Source: Clostridium cuniculi (lineage in GTDB: Bacteria; Bacillota; Clostridia; Clostridiales; Clostridiaceae). Taken from it: a stretch of DNA of 64,000 bases. The stretch is from assembly GCF_004353185.1 (NCBI RefSeq), contig NZ_SMUS01000015.1, forward strand, positions 1-64,000. The letters are read 5' to 3'. Shown in pieces: positions 1 to 9,879 of the stretch (its first letter is position 1; every line of letters begins with the position of its first letter). The notes beneath the pieces were generated by a model that was not told the DNA's origin, ran no database searches, and saw only the letters and a program-made list of their open reading frames with translations. A program made the position numbers and the translations under genes.

Positions 1-1479
1 CATAATATTAAATTTTATGGACTATATCATTCAAATTTTATTTTTGTAAATTATAATAGACTATTAATTATAATTTATATATTATGTTCAATTAAGCTAT
101 TTATTAAGGGGATAAAAGAGAAAGAATATTTATTTGTGGTTTTATCATTAAGTATATCTATGCTTTCTGTTAAAGCAATGATAGCTATATATGGAGTAAA
201 CAATATATCATTTTATTTGAAATTAGTTTCAGTATCAATAACATATATTAGCTTTTTAATAGTTATTTGCGGTGCGTTTATAGAATTATATATGTATATA
301 TGTAAGACAAGAATATTAAATAATAATTTTAAAATATTTTATAATTTAGTTGAAAATAATAAGCATAGTTTTATGTTTATATGTAAAGAGAATGGAGAAT
401 TATTATATGCTAATAAAAAACTGAAGAGTGAGGGATTACTAGGTAATGATATAAATTTATATAAATTTGAAGAATTGATTAAAATGAGAAATGGATCACT
501 AGAGTCAGATGAAATTATTAAATTACTTCATGAGAATAAAGGATGGAGAGGGATAATAAAAGATGAAGCTGAGGATATAACTGTTGATTGCACTGTTCAA
601 TTAATAGAAATGGATGAGGAAAGTGCTATATCTGTTTCATTTATGGATATTTCTGATGAGATAAAAATGGAATTAGAATTTGAAAAATTAAAAGTGTATG
701 ATAAATCTAAAAATGAATTCTTTTCAAATGTTTCTCATGAATTAAGAACCCCTTTGAATGTGGTATACTCTACACTTCAATTATTAAATATGTATAGTAA
801 AAATGAAAGTATTGATTTTAAGGAAATATATGAGAAATATAAAAAACCTTTAGATATAAATTGTAAGAGAATGCAAAGGTTAATAAATAATATTGTTGAT
901 ATATCAAAGATAGATAAAGGGATTTTAAGTGCTAATTTTGGAAATTATAATATTATTGCTATTGTAGAAGATGTAACATTATCAGTTGTAAATTATGCAT
1001 TATTAAAAAATATTAATATACAATTTGATACTAATATTGAAGAGCATATTATAAAATGTGATGCAACTATGATTGAACGAGTTATCCTTAATTTATTGTC
1101 AAATGCAATAAAGTTTTCTGAGCAGGATACAAACATATTTGTAAATATTTTAGTAAATGAAGAGTGGGTAGAAATAGATATAATAGATGAGGGAATTGGC
1201 ATTTCAGAAAATAATAAACAGATTATATTTGAAAATTTTGTCCAAGCTGATAAATCTTTTACTCGTATGAATGAAGGTAGTGGAATGGGTCTTGGTATTA
1301 GTAAATCTATAATTAATCTTCATTCTGGAGATATAAAACTAGAAAGTACAGTAAATGTAGGCAGTACTTTTAAAATATTATTACCTAATATACAAATTGA
1401 ATCTTCAGATTTTAAAATTTACAGTATTGATAAACATAATATAGAATTAGAATTATCTGATATTTATGAGGTATCTTAA
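1..1479 (+). CDS. Membrane sensor histidine kinase, 5' end outside window
   Basis: The reading frame is open from base 1, so the GTG at 136 is probably internal and the true start lies upstream. The visible N-terminus is hydrophobic, with about three membrane helices. It is followed by a PAS-like region, then a HisKA dimerisation helix with the H-box FFSNVSHELRTPLN, and an HATPase domain with N-box NLLSNAIKFS, G1 DEGIGI and G2 GSGMGLGIS. It should autophosphorylate the H-box His and pass phosphate to a response regulator. No regulator follows directly, because a strong terminator closes the gene and the next regulator gene starts about 335 bases later with its own kinase partner. The ligand is unknown. 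The membrane part could be a MASE-type sensor, but too little is visible to say. Confidence 0.85.
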   Translation, partial: HNIKFYGLYHSNFIFVNYNRLLIIIYILCSIKLFIKGIKEKEYLFVVLSLSISMLSVKAMIAIYGVNNISFYLKLVSVSITYISFLIVICGAFIELYMYICKTRILNNNFKIFYNLVENNKHSFMFICKENGELLYANKKLKSEGLLGNDINLYKFEELIKMRNGSLESDEIIKLLHENKGWRGIIKDEAEDITVDCTVQLIEMDEESAISVSFMDISDEIKMELEFEKLKVYDKSKNEFFSNVSHELRTPLNVVYSTLQLLNMYSKNESIDFKEIYEKYKKPLDINCKRMQRLINNIVDISKIDKGILSANFGNYNIIAIVEDVTLSVVNYALLKNINIQFDTNIEEHIIKCDATMIERVILNLLSNAIKFSEQDTNIFVNILVNEEWVEIDIIDEGIGISENNKQIIFENFVQADKSFTRMNEGSGMGLGISKSIINLHSGDIKLESTVNVGSTFKILLPNIQIESSDFKIYSIDKHNIELELSDIYEVS

Positions 1480-1492
1480 AATAAATAGTTAA

Positions 1493-1528
1493 AATCTCAA
1501 GGAAACTTATGTATCCTTGAGATTTTTT
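1493..1528 (+). terminator. Intrinsic terminator after the histidine kinase
   Basis: An 11-bp perfect stem (1493-1503 with 1514-1524) has a 10-base loop and is followed by a T run. It ends the kinase transcript before the two-component operon. Confidence 0.9.
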
Positions 1529-1813
1529 ATATTATTAGATTAAGGCTACTATATAGTAATAGATTTATTTAAGCTTTTTTTTATTTATAATATCATCTGA
1601 TTTAGAGAATGTAGTAGTTAAAATATTTTTATTGGTGTTAAAGTAGAAAATAAACTAATAGTACAATTTTAAAAGTTTATTTTTAATTTATAATTTAGTA
1701 TTATTATAAAAGTAAAAATCTATTTATAAAAAATAATTTAGTAAGTAGATTTTATTTAAATATAATTTTTAATAAGAAAATTTAATTTTAATAATACTAA
1801 AGGTGGGAAGAGT

Positions 1814-2491
1814 ATGGTTAATATATTAGTTGTTGAAGATGATAAACATACAAGAAAGTTATTAGAAACTATTTTAAAAAGAGAGGGGTATTCAGTTTTA
1901 AAAGCTGAAGATGGAATAAAAGCAATGGAAGTATTAGATAATCATCATGTAGATTTGATTATTTTAGATATAATGATGCCTAATATGGATGGATATGAAT
2001 TTGCACAAGAGCTTAGAGATGCAGATTGTATGATACCAATACTTATGGCTACTGCAAAACAACTCCCGGAAGATAAAAAGAGAGGATTCATAGTAGGAAC
2101 AGATGATTATATGACAAAACCTATAGATACAGAGGAAATGCTTTTAAGAATTAAAGCACTTCTTAGAAGATCACAAATTGCAAGTGCTAGAAAGCTTACA
2201 GTTGGAAAGGTAGTTTTAGATTATGATACTTTAACTGTAACACGTGAAGATGAAAAGCAAACACTTCCTCAAAAGGAGTTTTATTTATTATATAAGCTTT
2301 TGTCTTATCCTGATAGAATTTTTACACGTATTCAGTTAATGGATGAAATTTGGGGGATGGAAACAGAAAGTAGTGATACCACAGTAAATGTTCATATTAA
2401 TAGATTAAGAAAGCGTTTTGATTCTTATCCTGAATTTGAAATAATCTCAGTACGTGGTTTAGGATATAAGGCGGTAAAAAATAATGAATAA
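1814..2491 (+). CDS. OmpR-family response regulator
   Basis: A two-domain regulator of 225 residues. The receiver domain has acidic pocket residues D9 and D10, phosphoacceptor D52 in the LDIMMP motif, T80 and K102. The C-terminal winged helix (about residues 125-222) ends with the usual VRGLGYK motif. The RBS AGGTGGGAAG sits just upstream. The last 8 bases overlap the downstream kinase gene, so the two are translationally coupled partners. The ABC exporter at 3681 is a plausible target because it follows the pair directly, but that is inferred from position only. Confidence 0.93.
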   Translation: MVNILVVEDDKHTRKLLETILKREGYSVLKAEDGIKAMEVLDNHHVDLIILDIMMPNMDGYEFAQELRDADCMIPILMATAKQLPEDKKRGFIVGTDDYMTKPIDTEEMLLRIKALLRRSQIASARKLTVGKVVLDYDTLTVTREDEKQTLPQKEFYLLYKLLSYPDRIFTRIQLMDEIWGMETESSDTTVNVHINRLRKRFDSYPEFEIISVRGLGYKAVKNNE

Positions 2492-3539
2492 GATAAGTAA
2501 AAGAATAACTTTATCAATGCATTTTGGAATTTTCATATTTATTATTAATTTAATAACTACATTTATTACAGGTGTTTTAATGTATTTATCATTTTCTATA
2601 GGAATTTTAAATGAAAGAAATATTAAAAGTAGAATGGTATTACCTGTAATAACATTAGTTTCCTGTATATTGATAGGGGTTATAGTATCAGCTTGTTCAA
2701 GTAGAATGGTATTAAAAAATGTTAGAGAGTTTATTGAGGCAACAGAGAAATTATCTCGTGGAGATTTTTCTGCACGTTTAAATATAAAAAGACCACCAGA
2801 ATTTCGAATATTATCTAAAAACTTCAATGCTATGGCAGAAGAATTGAGTGGAATTGAAGTATTGCGGACAGATTTTATAAATAATTTTTCACATGAATTT
2901 AAAACTCCAATTATATCAATTAAAGGTTTTGCAGAAATTTTAAAGGATGATGATTTATCTAAGGAAGAAAAAAATGAGTATCTAGATATAATTATAGAAG
3001 AGTCTAAAAGATTATCTTCTCTTGCTACAAATGTACTAAATCTTTCTAAAATAGAGACTCAGGTTATATTAAATGATATACAAAGATTTAATATTGGAGA
3101 ACAAATTCGTCAAAGTATTTTGCTATTAGATTCAAAGTTTCAAGCTAAAAATATTTTGTTAGATATTAATATTGAAGATTGTTATATAAATGGTAATAAG
3201 GAAATGTTAAATCAAGTATGGGTAAATTTATTGGATAATGCTATTAAATTTAATAATAAAAATGGACTAGTTAGTGTTAATATGAAAAAGGAAGAAGGAA
3301 ATATTTTTATAAATATTACAGATACAGGACTTGGAATTGTAAGGCAATCTATTCCTAAAATATTTGATAAATTCTATCAAGGAGATACATCTCATGCAAC
3401 TCATGGAAATGGTTTGGGTCTTGCTATAGTTAAAAAAATAATAGAATTACATGGTGGGACAATAGAATGTGATAGTATTATTTCAAAGGGAACTAAGTTT
3501 ACAATTATACTTCCTATAGAATCTAATATTAAAGACTAA
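2484..3539 (+). CDS. Sensor histidine kinase with HAMP domain, partner of the upstream regulator
   Basis: 351 residues. Two N-terminal membrane helices (about 13-40 and 51-72) are separated by only some ten residues. A HAMP linker (about 73-125), a HisKA domain with H137 in NNFSHEFKTP, and an HATPase domain (N-box NLLDNAIKFN, G1 DTGLGI, G2 GNGLGLAI) follow. The short outside loop resembles intramembrane-sensing kinases that work with ABC exporters in Firmicutes and senses membrane stress or a transporter partner in that class. Whether this kinase works with the exporter at 3681 is inference. A terminator follows at 3551. Confidence 0.92.
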   Translation: MNKISKRITLSMHFGIFIFIINLITTFITGVLMYLSFSIGILNERNIKSRMVLPVITLVSCILIGVIVSACSSRMVLKNVREFIEATEKLSRGDFSARLNIKRPPEFRILSKNFNAMAEELSGIEVLRTDFINNFSHEFKTPIISIKGFAEILKDDDLSKEEKNEYLDIIIEESKRLSSLATNVLNLSKIETQVILNDIQRFNIGEQIRQSILLLDSKFQAKNILLDINIEDCYINGNKEMLNQVWVNLLDNAIKFNNKNGLVSVNMKKEEGNIFINITDTGLGIVRQSIPKIFDKFYQGDTSHATHGNGLGLAIVKKIIELHGGTIECDSIISKGTKFTIILPIESNIKD

Positions 3540-3550
3540 ATTTATGAAAA

Positions 3551-3590
3551 AAAGATCATACTCATTTAAAGAGAGTATGGTCTTTTTTTA
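3551..3590 (+). terminator. Intrinsic terminator after the two-component operon
   Basis: A 13-bp stem (3551-3563 with 3573-3585, one G-U pair) is followed by TTTTTTT. Confidence 0.9.
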
Positions 3591-3680
3591 GTTATGAATT
3601 AGAGTTTAGTGAAAGTTTATTTTCAGTTAATCTTTCCAATTTAGTATGTAATCAAGACAACAAGGAGGGAGATTTAATAT

Positions 3681-5486
3681 ATGTTAAAAATATTTAAGAA
3701 CTTTAAGGGGAAAGAATGGATAATATTTACCATTAGTATAATCTTTGTAGTTTCACAAGTATGGCTTGATTTAAAATTACCAGATTATATGAGTGAAATT
3801 ACACAACTTGTCCAAACACCTGGTAGTGAAATGAGTGAAATTTTAACTTCAGGGGGATGGATGTTGCTTTGTGCGTTAGGCAGTTTAATAGCTTCAATTA
3901 TTGTTGCAGCTTTAGCTGCAACAATAGCTGCAAACTTATCTGCAAGGCTTAGATTCAAGATGTTTGATAAAGTTCAATCATTTTCTATGGAAGAAATAAA
4001 TAATTTTTCTACAGCAAGCTTAATAACACGTTCTACAAATGATATTACTCAAATTCAAACTTTTATAGTTATGGGATTACAAGCTTTAGTAAAAGCACCT
4101 ATACTTGCAGTATGGGCAATATTAAAAATTGTAGGTAGAAACTGGCAGTTGTCGTTAACTGTAGCTGCTGCTGTAATTGTATTAATGGTTATTGTTGTTA
4201 TTTGTATAGTATTAGCGCTTCCAAAGTTTACAATACTTCAGCAATTAACAGATAATTTAAATCGTGTTTCAAGAGAAAATCTTTCAGGTATTTCTGTTAC
4301 TCGTGCATATAATGCAGAAAAATACCAAGAAGATAAATTTGAAGTTGCCAATAATGATCTTACAAAGGTTAACTTATTTACTAATAGAGTTATGGCAATG
4401 CTTATGCCGACTATTACTTTTATAATGAGTGGTGTTAGCCTTGCAATTTACTGGGTAGGAGCAATACTAATTCAAAATGCTGCTCTTCCAGATAAGATGG
4501 GATTATTTTCTGATGTGATAGTATTTTCGTCCTATGCAATACAAGTAATAATGGCATTTATGATGCTAGTTATGGTGTTTATTTTGATGCCACGTGCTAC
4601 TGTAGCTGCAAAAAGAATTAATGAGGTATTAGATACTAAGGCAACAATAAAAAACGGTACAATAACACAATCTCCAGTTGGAGTACTTGGAGAAGTAGAG
4701 TTTAAAAATGTAAGCTTCAAATATCCAGATGCAGATGATTATGTTATAAAGAATATTAGTTTTAAAGCTAATAGAGGAGAAACAATTGCATTTATTGGAG
4801 CAACAGGTGCAGGAAAAAGTACATTAATTAATCTTATTCCGCGTTTTTATGATACTACAGAAGGTGAAGTATTAGTTGATGGAGTTAATGTAAAAGAGTA
4901 TGATCAAAAGTATCTTAGAAATAAGTTAGGATATGTTTCTCAAAAAGTTACTTTATTTGAAGGGACAATTGAATCAAATGTAGCTTTTGGAGAAAATGGA
5001 AAAGCTGAAATTACAAAAAATGATGTTGTTTATGGTGTGTATGCAGCACAAGCATCTGAGTTTGTAGAAAAATTAGAGGGTGAATATGAGGCACATATTT
5101 CAGAAGGTGGTACTAATCTTTCTGGAGGGCAAAAGCAACGTATATCTATAGCAAGAGCAATAGCTCGTTATCCAGAAATATTAATTTTTGATGACTCTTT
5201 TTCAGCACTTGATTATAAAACAGATAGTAAACTTCGTAAGTTCTTAAAAAAGGAAAGCATAGGCACAACAATGCTTATAGTTGCACAAAGAATTAGTAGC
5301 ATAAAAGATGCAGATAAGATTATCGTATTAGAAGATGGTCAAATGGTTGGGATTGGAAAACATGATGATTTAATGAAAACATGTAATGTATATAGAGAAA
5401 TTGCATATTCACAACTTTCAAAAGAAGAGTTAGCTGTAGATAAAGAAGTAGCTTGTTCAGAAGTTACAAAGGAGGAGGTTGTATAA
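3681..5486 (+). CDS. ABC exporter half-transporter with degenerate ATPase site (subunit 1)
   Basis: 601 residues: six membrane helices (about 1-310) followed by a nucleotide-binding domain. Walker A is GATGAGKS and the signature is LSGGQ. Walker B reads ILIFDDSFSALD, so Asp replaces the catalytic Glu, and the H-loop reads VAQR, so Gln replaces His. This is the pattern of the degenerate-site subunit of heterodimeric type IV exporters such as BmrC, LmrC or TM287. The RBS AAGGAGGG lies before the ATG. The stop codon overlaps the ATG of the partner gene by one base (TAATG), fitting equimolar synthesis. The substrate is unknown; multidrug or peptide export are the usual roles. Confidence 0.93.
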   Translation: MLKIFKNFKGKEWIIFTISIIFVVSQVWLDLKLPDYMSEITQLVQTPGSEMSEILTSGGWMLLCALGSLIASIIVAALAATIAANLSARLRFKMFDKVQSFSMEEINNFSTASLITRSTNDITQIQTFIVMGLQALVKAPILAVWAILKIVGRNWQLSLTVAAAVIVLMVIVVICIVLALPKFTILQQLTDNLNRVSRENLSGISVTRAYNAEKYQEDKFEVANNDLTKVNLFTNRVMAMLMPTITFIMSGVSLAIYWVGAILIQNAALPDKMGLFSDVIVFSSYAIQVIMAFMMLVMVFILMPRATVAAKRINEVLDTKATIKNGTITQSPVGVLGEVEFKNVSFKYPDADDYVIKNISFKANRGETIAFIGATGAGKSTLINLIPRFYDTTEGEVLVDGVNVKEYDQKYLRNKLGYVSQKVTLFEGTIESNVAFGENGKAEITKNDVVYGVYAAQASEFVEKLEGEYEAHISEGGTNLSGGQKQRISIARAIARYPEILIFDDSFSALDYKTDSKLRKFLKKESIGTTMLIVAQRISSIKDADKIIVLEDGQMVGIGKHDDLMKTCNVYREIAYSQLSKEELAVDKEVACSEVTKEEVV

Positions 5487-7246
5487 TGGGTAAAAAGAAA
5501 AAATCAGAAAAGAACTTAGGTAAACTTATAACTTATTGTAAAAAGTATATTCCAGTAATAGTTATTGCTCTTATAAGTTCAGTAATAGGAACTATATTAT
5601 CTTTAATTGGACCAGATAAGCTTTCAGAAATGACAGATATAATTACAGATGGAATAATGACTAATATTGATTTAGAGAAAATAACGTCTATAGGTTTAAC
5701 ACTAGTTGCTATTTATGTTCTTAGTGCCATTTTAACTTTTTCTCAAGGATATATTATGGCAACTGTTACTCAAAAGGTTTCTAAAGGATTAAGAAGTGAT
5801 ATCTCTAAGAAGATAAATAAATTACCTATGTCATATTATAATAATAACACTACTGGTGATTTACTTTCTCGTGTTACAAATGATGTAGATACAATAGGAC
5901 AAGCATTAAACCAAAGTGTAGGAACATTAATAAGTGCAATATGTTTATTTTTTGGATCTTTAATTATGATGTTAAAGACAAACGTTATAATGACAGTAGC
6001 TGCAATTTTAGCTACTATGATTGGATTTGGATTAATGATTATTATTATGAAAAATTCACAAAAATACTTTAGACGCCAACAAGATTATCTTGGTAAAATA
6101 AATGGTCATATTGAAGAGGTATATTCAGGTCATACTGTTATAAAAGCATATAATGCAGAAAAACAAATGGATAGTAAATTTAGAGATTTAAATTCTAGAC
6201 TTAAAAATAGTACCTTTAGAGCACAATTTTTATCTGGACTTATGATGCCTATTATGACTTTTATAGGTAATTTAGGTTATGTTGTAGTTTGTATAGTTGG
6301 TGCAGCACTTGCAATGAATGGAAATATTTCATTTGGGGTAATTGTAGCATTTATAATGTATGTTAGATACTTTACTCAGCCTTTAGCTCAAATGGCACAA
6401 GCAGTACAAAATTTACAATCAGCAGCGGCTGCAAGTCATCGTGTATTTGAATTTTTAGAAGCAAAAGAAATGGAAGATGAAAGTCATAAGACGCTTTCTC
6501 TTGAAAATGCTAAAGGAAAAGTAGAATTTAAAAATGTTAAGTTTGGATATGAAGGTTCAGATAGAATTATAATAAATGACTTTTCTACAATTGCAAAACC
6601 TGGTCAAAAGGTTGCTATTGTTGGACCTACAGGAGCTGGTAAATCAACACTAGTAAATTTATTAATGCGTTTTAATGAAATAAATAGTGGAGAAATTTTA
6701 ATTGATGATATTTCTACAAAGGATTTAACAAGGGAAAATATTCATGATTTATTTTGTATGGTACTACAAGATACATGGCTATTTGAAGGTACAATTAGAG
6801 AAAATTTAGTATATAACAAAAAAGATGTTTCTGACGAAGCAATTAAAAAGGCATGTAGGGCAGTTGGATTAGATCACTTTATTGAAACATTACATGATGG
6901 ATATGATACTATTTTAAATGATAAAGTTAATTTATCCGCAGGTCAAAAACAACAGCTTACAATTGCAAGAGCAATGATTAAAGATGCTCCAATGTTAATT
7001 TTAGATGAAGCTACAAGTTCAGTAGATACAAGAACAGAACTTTTAATTCAAAATGCAATGGATAAACTTATGGAAGGTAGAACTTCATTTGTAATTGCTC
7101 ATAGACTTTCAACTATAAAGAATGCTGATGTTATTCTTGTATTAAAGGATGGAGATATTTTAGAGAGTGGTAATCACGATGAACTTATTGCTAAGGATGG
7201 ATTCTATGCTGAATTATATAATAGCCAATTTGAACAAGCAGCTTAA
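5486..7246 (+). CDS. ABC exporter half-transporter with canonical catalytic residues (subunit 2)
   Basis: 586 residues. The ATG at 5486 is chosen because AAGGAGGAGG lies 6 bases before it; the in-frame ATG at 5453 lies inside the previous gene and has no such site. Six membrane helices are followed by an NBD with Walker A GPTGAGKS, Walker B MLILDEATSSVD (catalytic Glu present) and H-loop IAHR. The signature is LSAGQ in place of LSGGQ. Paired with subunit 1 this gives one consensus and one degenerate ATP site, as in BmrCD and TM287/288. It probably forms a heterodimeric drug or lipid exporter regulated by the upstream two-component system (position-based inference). Confidence 0.93.
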   Translation: MGKKKKSEKNLGKLITYCKKYIPVIVIALISSVIGTILSLIGPDKLSEMTDIITDGIMTNIDLEKITSIGLTLVAIYVLSAILTFSQGYIMATVTQKVSKGLRSDISKKINKLPMSYYNNNTTGDLLSRVTNDVDTIGQALNQSVGTLISAICLFFGSLIMMLKTNVIMTVAAILATMIGFGLMIIIMKNSQKYFRRQQDYLGKINGHIEEVYSGHTVIKAYNAEKQMDSKFRDLNSRLKNSTFRAQFLSGLMMPIMTFIGNLGYVVVCIVGAALAMNGNISFGVIVAFIMYVRYFTQPLAQMAQAVQNLQSAAAASHRVFEFLEAKEMEDESHKTLSLENAKGKVEFKNVKFGYEGSDRIIINDFSTIAKPGQKVAIVGPTGAGKSTLVNLLMRFNEINSGEILIDDISTKDLTRENIHDLFCMVLQDTWLFEGTIRENLVYNKKDVSDEAIKKACRAVGLDHFIETLHDGYDTILNDKVNLSAGQKQQLTIARAMIKDAPMLILDEATSSVDTRTELLIQNAMDKLMEGRTSFVIAHRLSTIKNADVILVLKDGDILESGNHDELIAKDGFYAELYNSQFEQAA

Positions 7247-7279
7247 ATTAAAAGCATTAAGGGATAAGATTTAAAGGAT

Positions 7280-7330
7280 AAAAAGAGGTAATAGGTTGTC
7301 TTAATAGAAACAGCATATAATCTCTTTTTA
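7280..7330 (+). terminator. Weak terminator-like hairpin after the ABC exporter
   Basis: AAAAAGAG (7280-7287) pairs with CTCTTTTT (7322-7329) across a long loop, ending in a T run. It is weak, with only four G/C pairs in the stem region. Confidence 0.4.
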
Positions 7331-7440
7331 TTATTTATTTAAAGAGAAGTATTAGATATAAGTGTTTTATATGGATAATAATCTGAAAAGGTAGTAAAAT
7401 AGTATTAAAGATTTTTGGGGTAAACCTAATATAAAAGTGG

Positions 7441-8211
7441 GTGAGCATTTTGAACAAGTCAGTTAAAGAGTTTCTGGAATGGATTCTAAAATATTTAGTA
7501 ATTATTGTGACTACTATAGCTTTAGTTCTAGGAGGAAATTTATTATTTATTGAAACTCATAAAGTAATTTCTCAAAAAAAATCATTTATACTTTATACTA
7601 TATCTTCAGAGAGTATGGCAGCGATTATGGTGCTTATTGCTTCGGTTATATGTATAATAATATTTAAACTTAATAGAAGATTTTTAACTAAAAAGGTATC
7701 TTCTAAGAGTAAGGGAAAGCTAATATATGATAATATGGACTCCTATAGTCCTTTAGTAAGATGGACTATAAAGGTTGATAGAGATATAAATAAGTTTGCA
7801 AAAAGTAATTTAATAAAAGTATTATATATTGTTTTTGTAGTTGGAATTATTGTATTTAGCTATACTAACTATACTGCAGTAACAAATAATGAAATAATTC
7901 ATAAAACAGTATTTTCAGATAAGGTATATTATTATGATGATGTAGAAAAACTAGAATTAGGCTTCACTAAAGGTAAAGAAAGTAATGTATACTATAATTT
8001 AGTTATGAGTGATGGTACAAAAATAAGCTTAATTGGAGGATCTATTGAAGTAGTTGATGAAAATTATGAGAATGTTATATATGAAATAGATAGTAAATTG
8101 AAAAGTTTGGGAAAAGATAAAGTAGTTGATAAATTTTATATAGAAGATTTTAAAAATCAAGGTTATAGTCAAGATTATGTAGAAAGAGTACTAAGGTTAT
8201 TTGAAGAATAA
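7441..8211 (+). CDS. Unrecognised membrane protein, three predicted helices
   Basis: 256 residues from GTG 7441; TTG at 7450 is an alternative start, and neither has a strong RBS. Hydrophobic segments lie at about 15-38, 55-77 and 125-145. A basic stretch (KKVSSKSKGK) sits between helices 2 and 3. The C-terminal domain of about 110 residues is mixed alpha/beta in character, and the second membrane segment suggests an outside or inside anchored domain. I do not recognise a family. It is a single-gene transcript closed by a strong terminator. Confidence 0.7.
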   Translation: MSILNKSVKEFLEWILKYLVIIVTTIALVLGGNLLFIETHKVISQKKSFILYTISSESMAAIMVLIASVICIIIFKLNRRFLTKKVSSKSKGKLIYDNMDSYSPLVRWTIKVDRDINKFAKSNLIKVLYIVFVVGIIVFSYTNYTAVTNNEIIHKTVFSDKVYYYDDVEKLELGFTKGKESNVYYNLVMSDGTKISLIGGSIEVVDENYENVIYEIDSKLKSLGKDKVVDKFYIEDFKNQGYSQDYVERVLRLFEE

Positions 8212-8214
8212 TTA

Positions 8215-8256
8215 AAAAAATTATCTCATTAAAATTATGAGATAATTTTTTTATTT
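8215..8256 (+). terminator. Intrinsic terminator
   Basis: A 15-bp A/T-rich stem (8215-8229 with 8237-8251) with a 7-base loop runs into a T tract. Confidence 0.85.
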
Positions 8257-8391
8257 TTAAAATAGTCAAACTTAAAAAATAGTAAAAATAAAAAAGAGCA
8301 TGAATTTATAATTTTTATTTAAGTATTTTTGGGTTTTATATGTCTATGTTATAATTGTTAAAAATAATAGATAGATAAAAAGAGGTATATT

Positions 8392-9069
8392 ATGAAAAGA
8401 AAAAGAAATGTAGTTATATTAATATTAATTTTCTTATTTATTATAGGAAGTATATCATTTATTATTATGAATAAGCGAAATAATCCAATAATAAATGAAG
8501 AAATAAAAAGTGAAACTATAGATAATGAAGAAATAACTGAAGGGCTAGAATTTTTAAATGCTATCTCTGGTGTTAAAGCTGAAAATTTAGAAATAATAAA
8601 TAACCCTGTAATTGGAGTTAGAGGAAAAATTTTTGCACCTAAAATAGCCATATTAAATGGGATAAATTATTTTTTAGATAATACTAATAATGATAAAATG
8701 AAAAACATTGAACTTGATATACAAAATAATAGCATTGATATTTATGTAAATTATGCAGTTACAGATAAGATTGATACGCCAATTAAAGTTAACATAACTC
8801 CATCTTTAAACAATAATAATGATTTAGTCATTGATATTGTTTCAGTTAAGATTCTTGATTTGAAGCTAGCAGATTTTTTTGTAAATTTAGCTTTAAAGAC
8901 ATTTGTAAAAGATTGGTTTATTAGTAGTGATATTAAGGTTGAATATGAAAATAGCAAAGTAATTCTTTCTAAAGAAAACTTTAATGGAATAACACTGAAC
9001 TCTATTTTAGTCAAGGATGATGGAATATCTTTAGATATGATAATTGAAGCAGAAAAGTTAATTAAGTAA
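8392..9069 (+). CDS. Unrecognised membrane-anchored extracellular protein
   Basis: 225 residues. A basic start (MKRKR) leads into one hydrophobic segment (about 6-26) with no lipobox Cys, so it is probably an uncleaved anchor. The rest is soluble and rich in Asn, Asp and Ile, with alternating hydrophobic residues suggesting beta strands. The layout (N-terminal anchor, then a lipid-binding-like beta domain) recalls YpmS/DUF2140 proteins, but no motif clinches this. The RBS AAAAGAGGT lies before the ATG. It lies just upstream of sigI but has no visible link to it. Confidence 0.65.
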   Translation: MKRKRNVVILILIFLFIIGSISFIIMNKRNNPIINEEIKSETIDNEEITEGLEFLNAISGVKAENLEIINNPVIGVRGKIFAPKIAILNGINYFLDNTNNDKMKNIELDIQNNSIDIYVNYAVTDKIDTPIKVNITPSLNNNNDLVIDIVSVKILDLKLADFFVNLALKTFVKDWFISSDIKVEYENSKVILSKENFNGITLNSILVKDDGISLDMIIEAEKLIK

Positions 9070-9079
9070 TATTAAAAAA

Positions 9080-9113
9080 GTACCTAAGATAAAAAGTATA
9101 ATTGTATCTAATA
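9080..9113 (+). promoter_or_regulatory. Candidate SigI-type autoregulatory promoter
   Basis: Two boxes, GTACCTAA (9080-9087) and GTATCTAATA (9104-9113), lie about 95 bases before sigI. The same boxes with identical 24-base spacing recur at 19488 before a secreted acidic protein; 30 of 36 bases match across the block. SigI is known to activate its own operon in Bacillus and Clostridium, so this is a candidate for its recognition sequence. The motif differs from the published Bacillus ACCCCC/CGAA type, so the assignment is inference. Confidence 0.55.
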
Positions 9114-9206
9114 ATATAAAAGAGTGATATATATGAACTACTTATATACAGAAGGAATCAAATGATATTTCAAGGTTTTAAAATAGGAGGTGATCAAGTT
9201 ATTATT

Positions 9207-9875
9207 ATGAACGGATTTTTTCAAGATAATATAAATGATATTAATGGAAAGGATATAAATATTTTAATTGATAATTACATGCCACTTATAATAAAGACTG
9301 TAAGTTCAATTACGGGAAGATATGTGTCAGTTAAAAATGATGATGAGTTTAGTATTGCATTAATGGCTTTTAAAGAAGCTGTTGATAAATATGATGAAAA
9401 TAAAGGGATATTTTCATCATTTGCAAAGCTTGTAATTAGCAGCAGAGTCAAAAATCATCTTGTTAGAGAAAATAAACATAATAAAGTAGAATCTATAGAG
9501 GAGTTAAGTGAAAGTGGAATTAATATTGAAGATATTTATCATACTGAAATAGAAGGCAGTGATGAAATTTCAATAGAAATAGGTAAGCTTAAAGATGAAA
9601 TAAATAAGTTTGGATTTTCTTTTGAGGATCTGGTAGAAGAGGCACCAAAGCATGATGATACTAGAAAAAGAGCAATATCAATTTCTGAAAAAGTTAATGA
9701 TGAAGTTATATTAAAGAATTTTATGTATGAAAAAAGAAGATTGCCAATAAAACAAATTTCTTTAAAGTTTTCTGTTACAGAAAAAATACTTAAAAGAAGT
9801 AAAAGATTTATTATTTCGGTAGTAATAATATTAGATAAGAATTTTAGAAACTTAAAGTTATGGGTAAGGAGGTGA
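9207..9875 (+). CDS. sigI: RNA polymerase sigma factor SigI
   Basis: 222 residues from ATG 9207, which has GGAGGTGAT 12 bases upstream; the in-frame ATG at 9162 lies before that RBS. The N-terminal half matches sigma region 2 (helices around FSIALMAFKEAVDKYDENKG, with FSSFAKLVISSRVKNHL). The C-terminal part has the SigI-specific helix-turn-helix in place of region 4, beginning LPIKQISLKFSVTEKILKRS. The gene is followed 4 bases later by its anti-sigma factor gene, the standard sigI-rsgI arrangement. In relatives SigI responds to heat or extracellular polysaccharide. An autoregulatory promoter is suggested at 9080. Confidence 0.9.
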   Translation: MNGFFQDNINDINGKDINILIDNYMPLIIKTVSSITGRYVSVKNDDEFSIALMAFKEAVDKYDENKGIFSSFAKLVISSRVKNHLVRENKHNKVESIEELSESGINIEDIYHTEIEGSDEISIEIGKLKDEINKFGFSFEDLVEEAPKHDDTRKRAISISEKVNDEVILKNFMYEKRRLPIKQISLKFSVTEKILKRSKRFIISVVIILDKNFRNLKLWVRR

Positions 9876-9879
9876 AAAT

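Noticed and set aside
2459-2827. Minus-strand open frame opposite the second histidine kinase
   Set aside because: Overlaps two well-supported genes and has no signal of its own.
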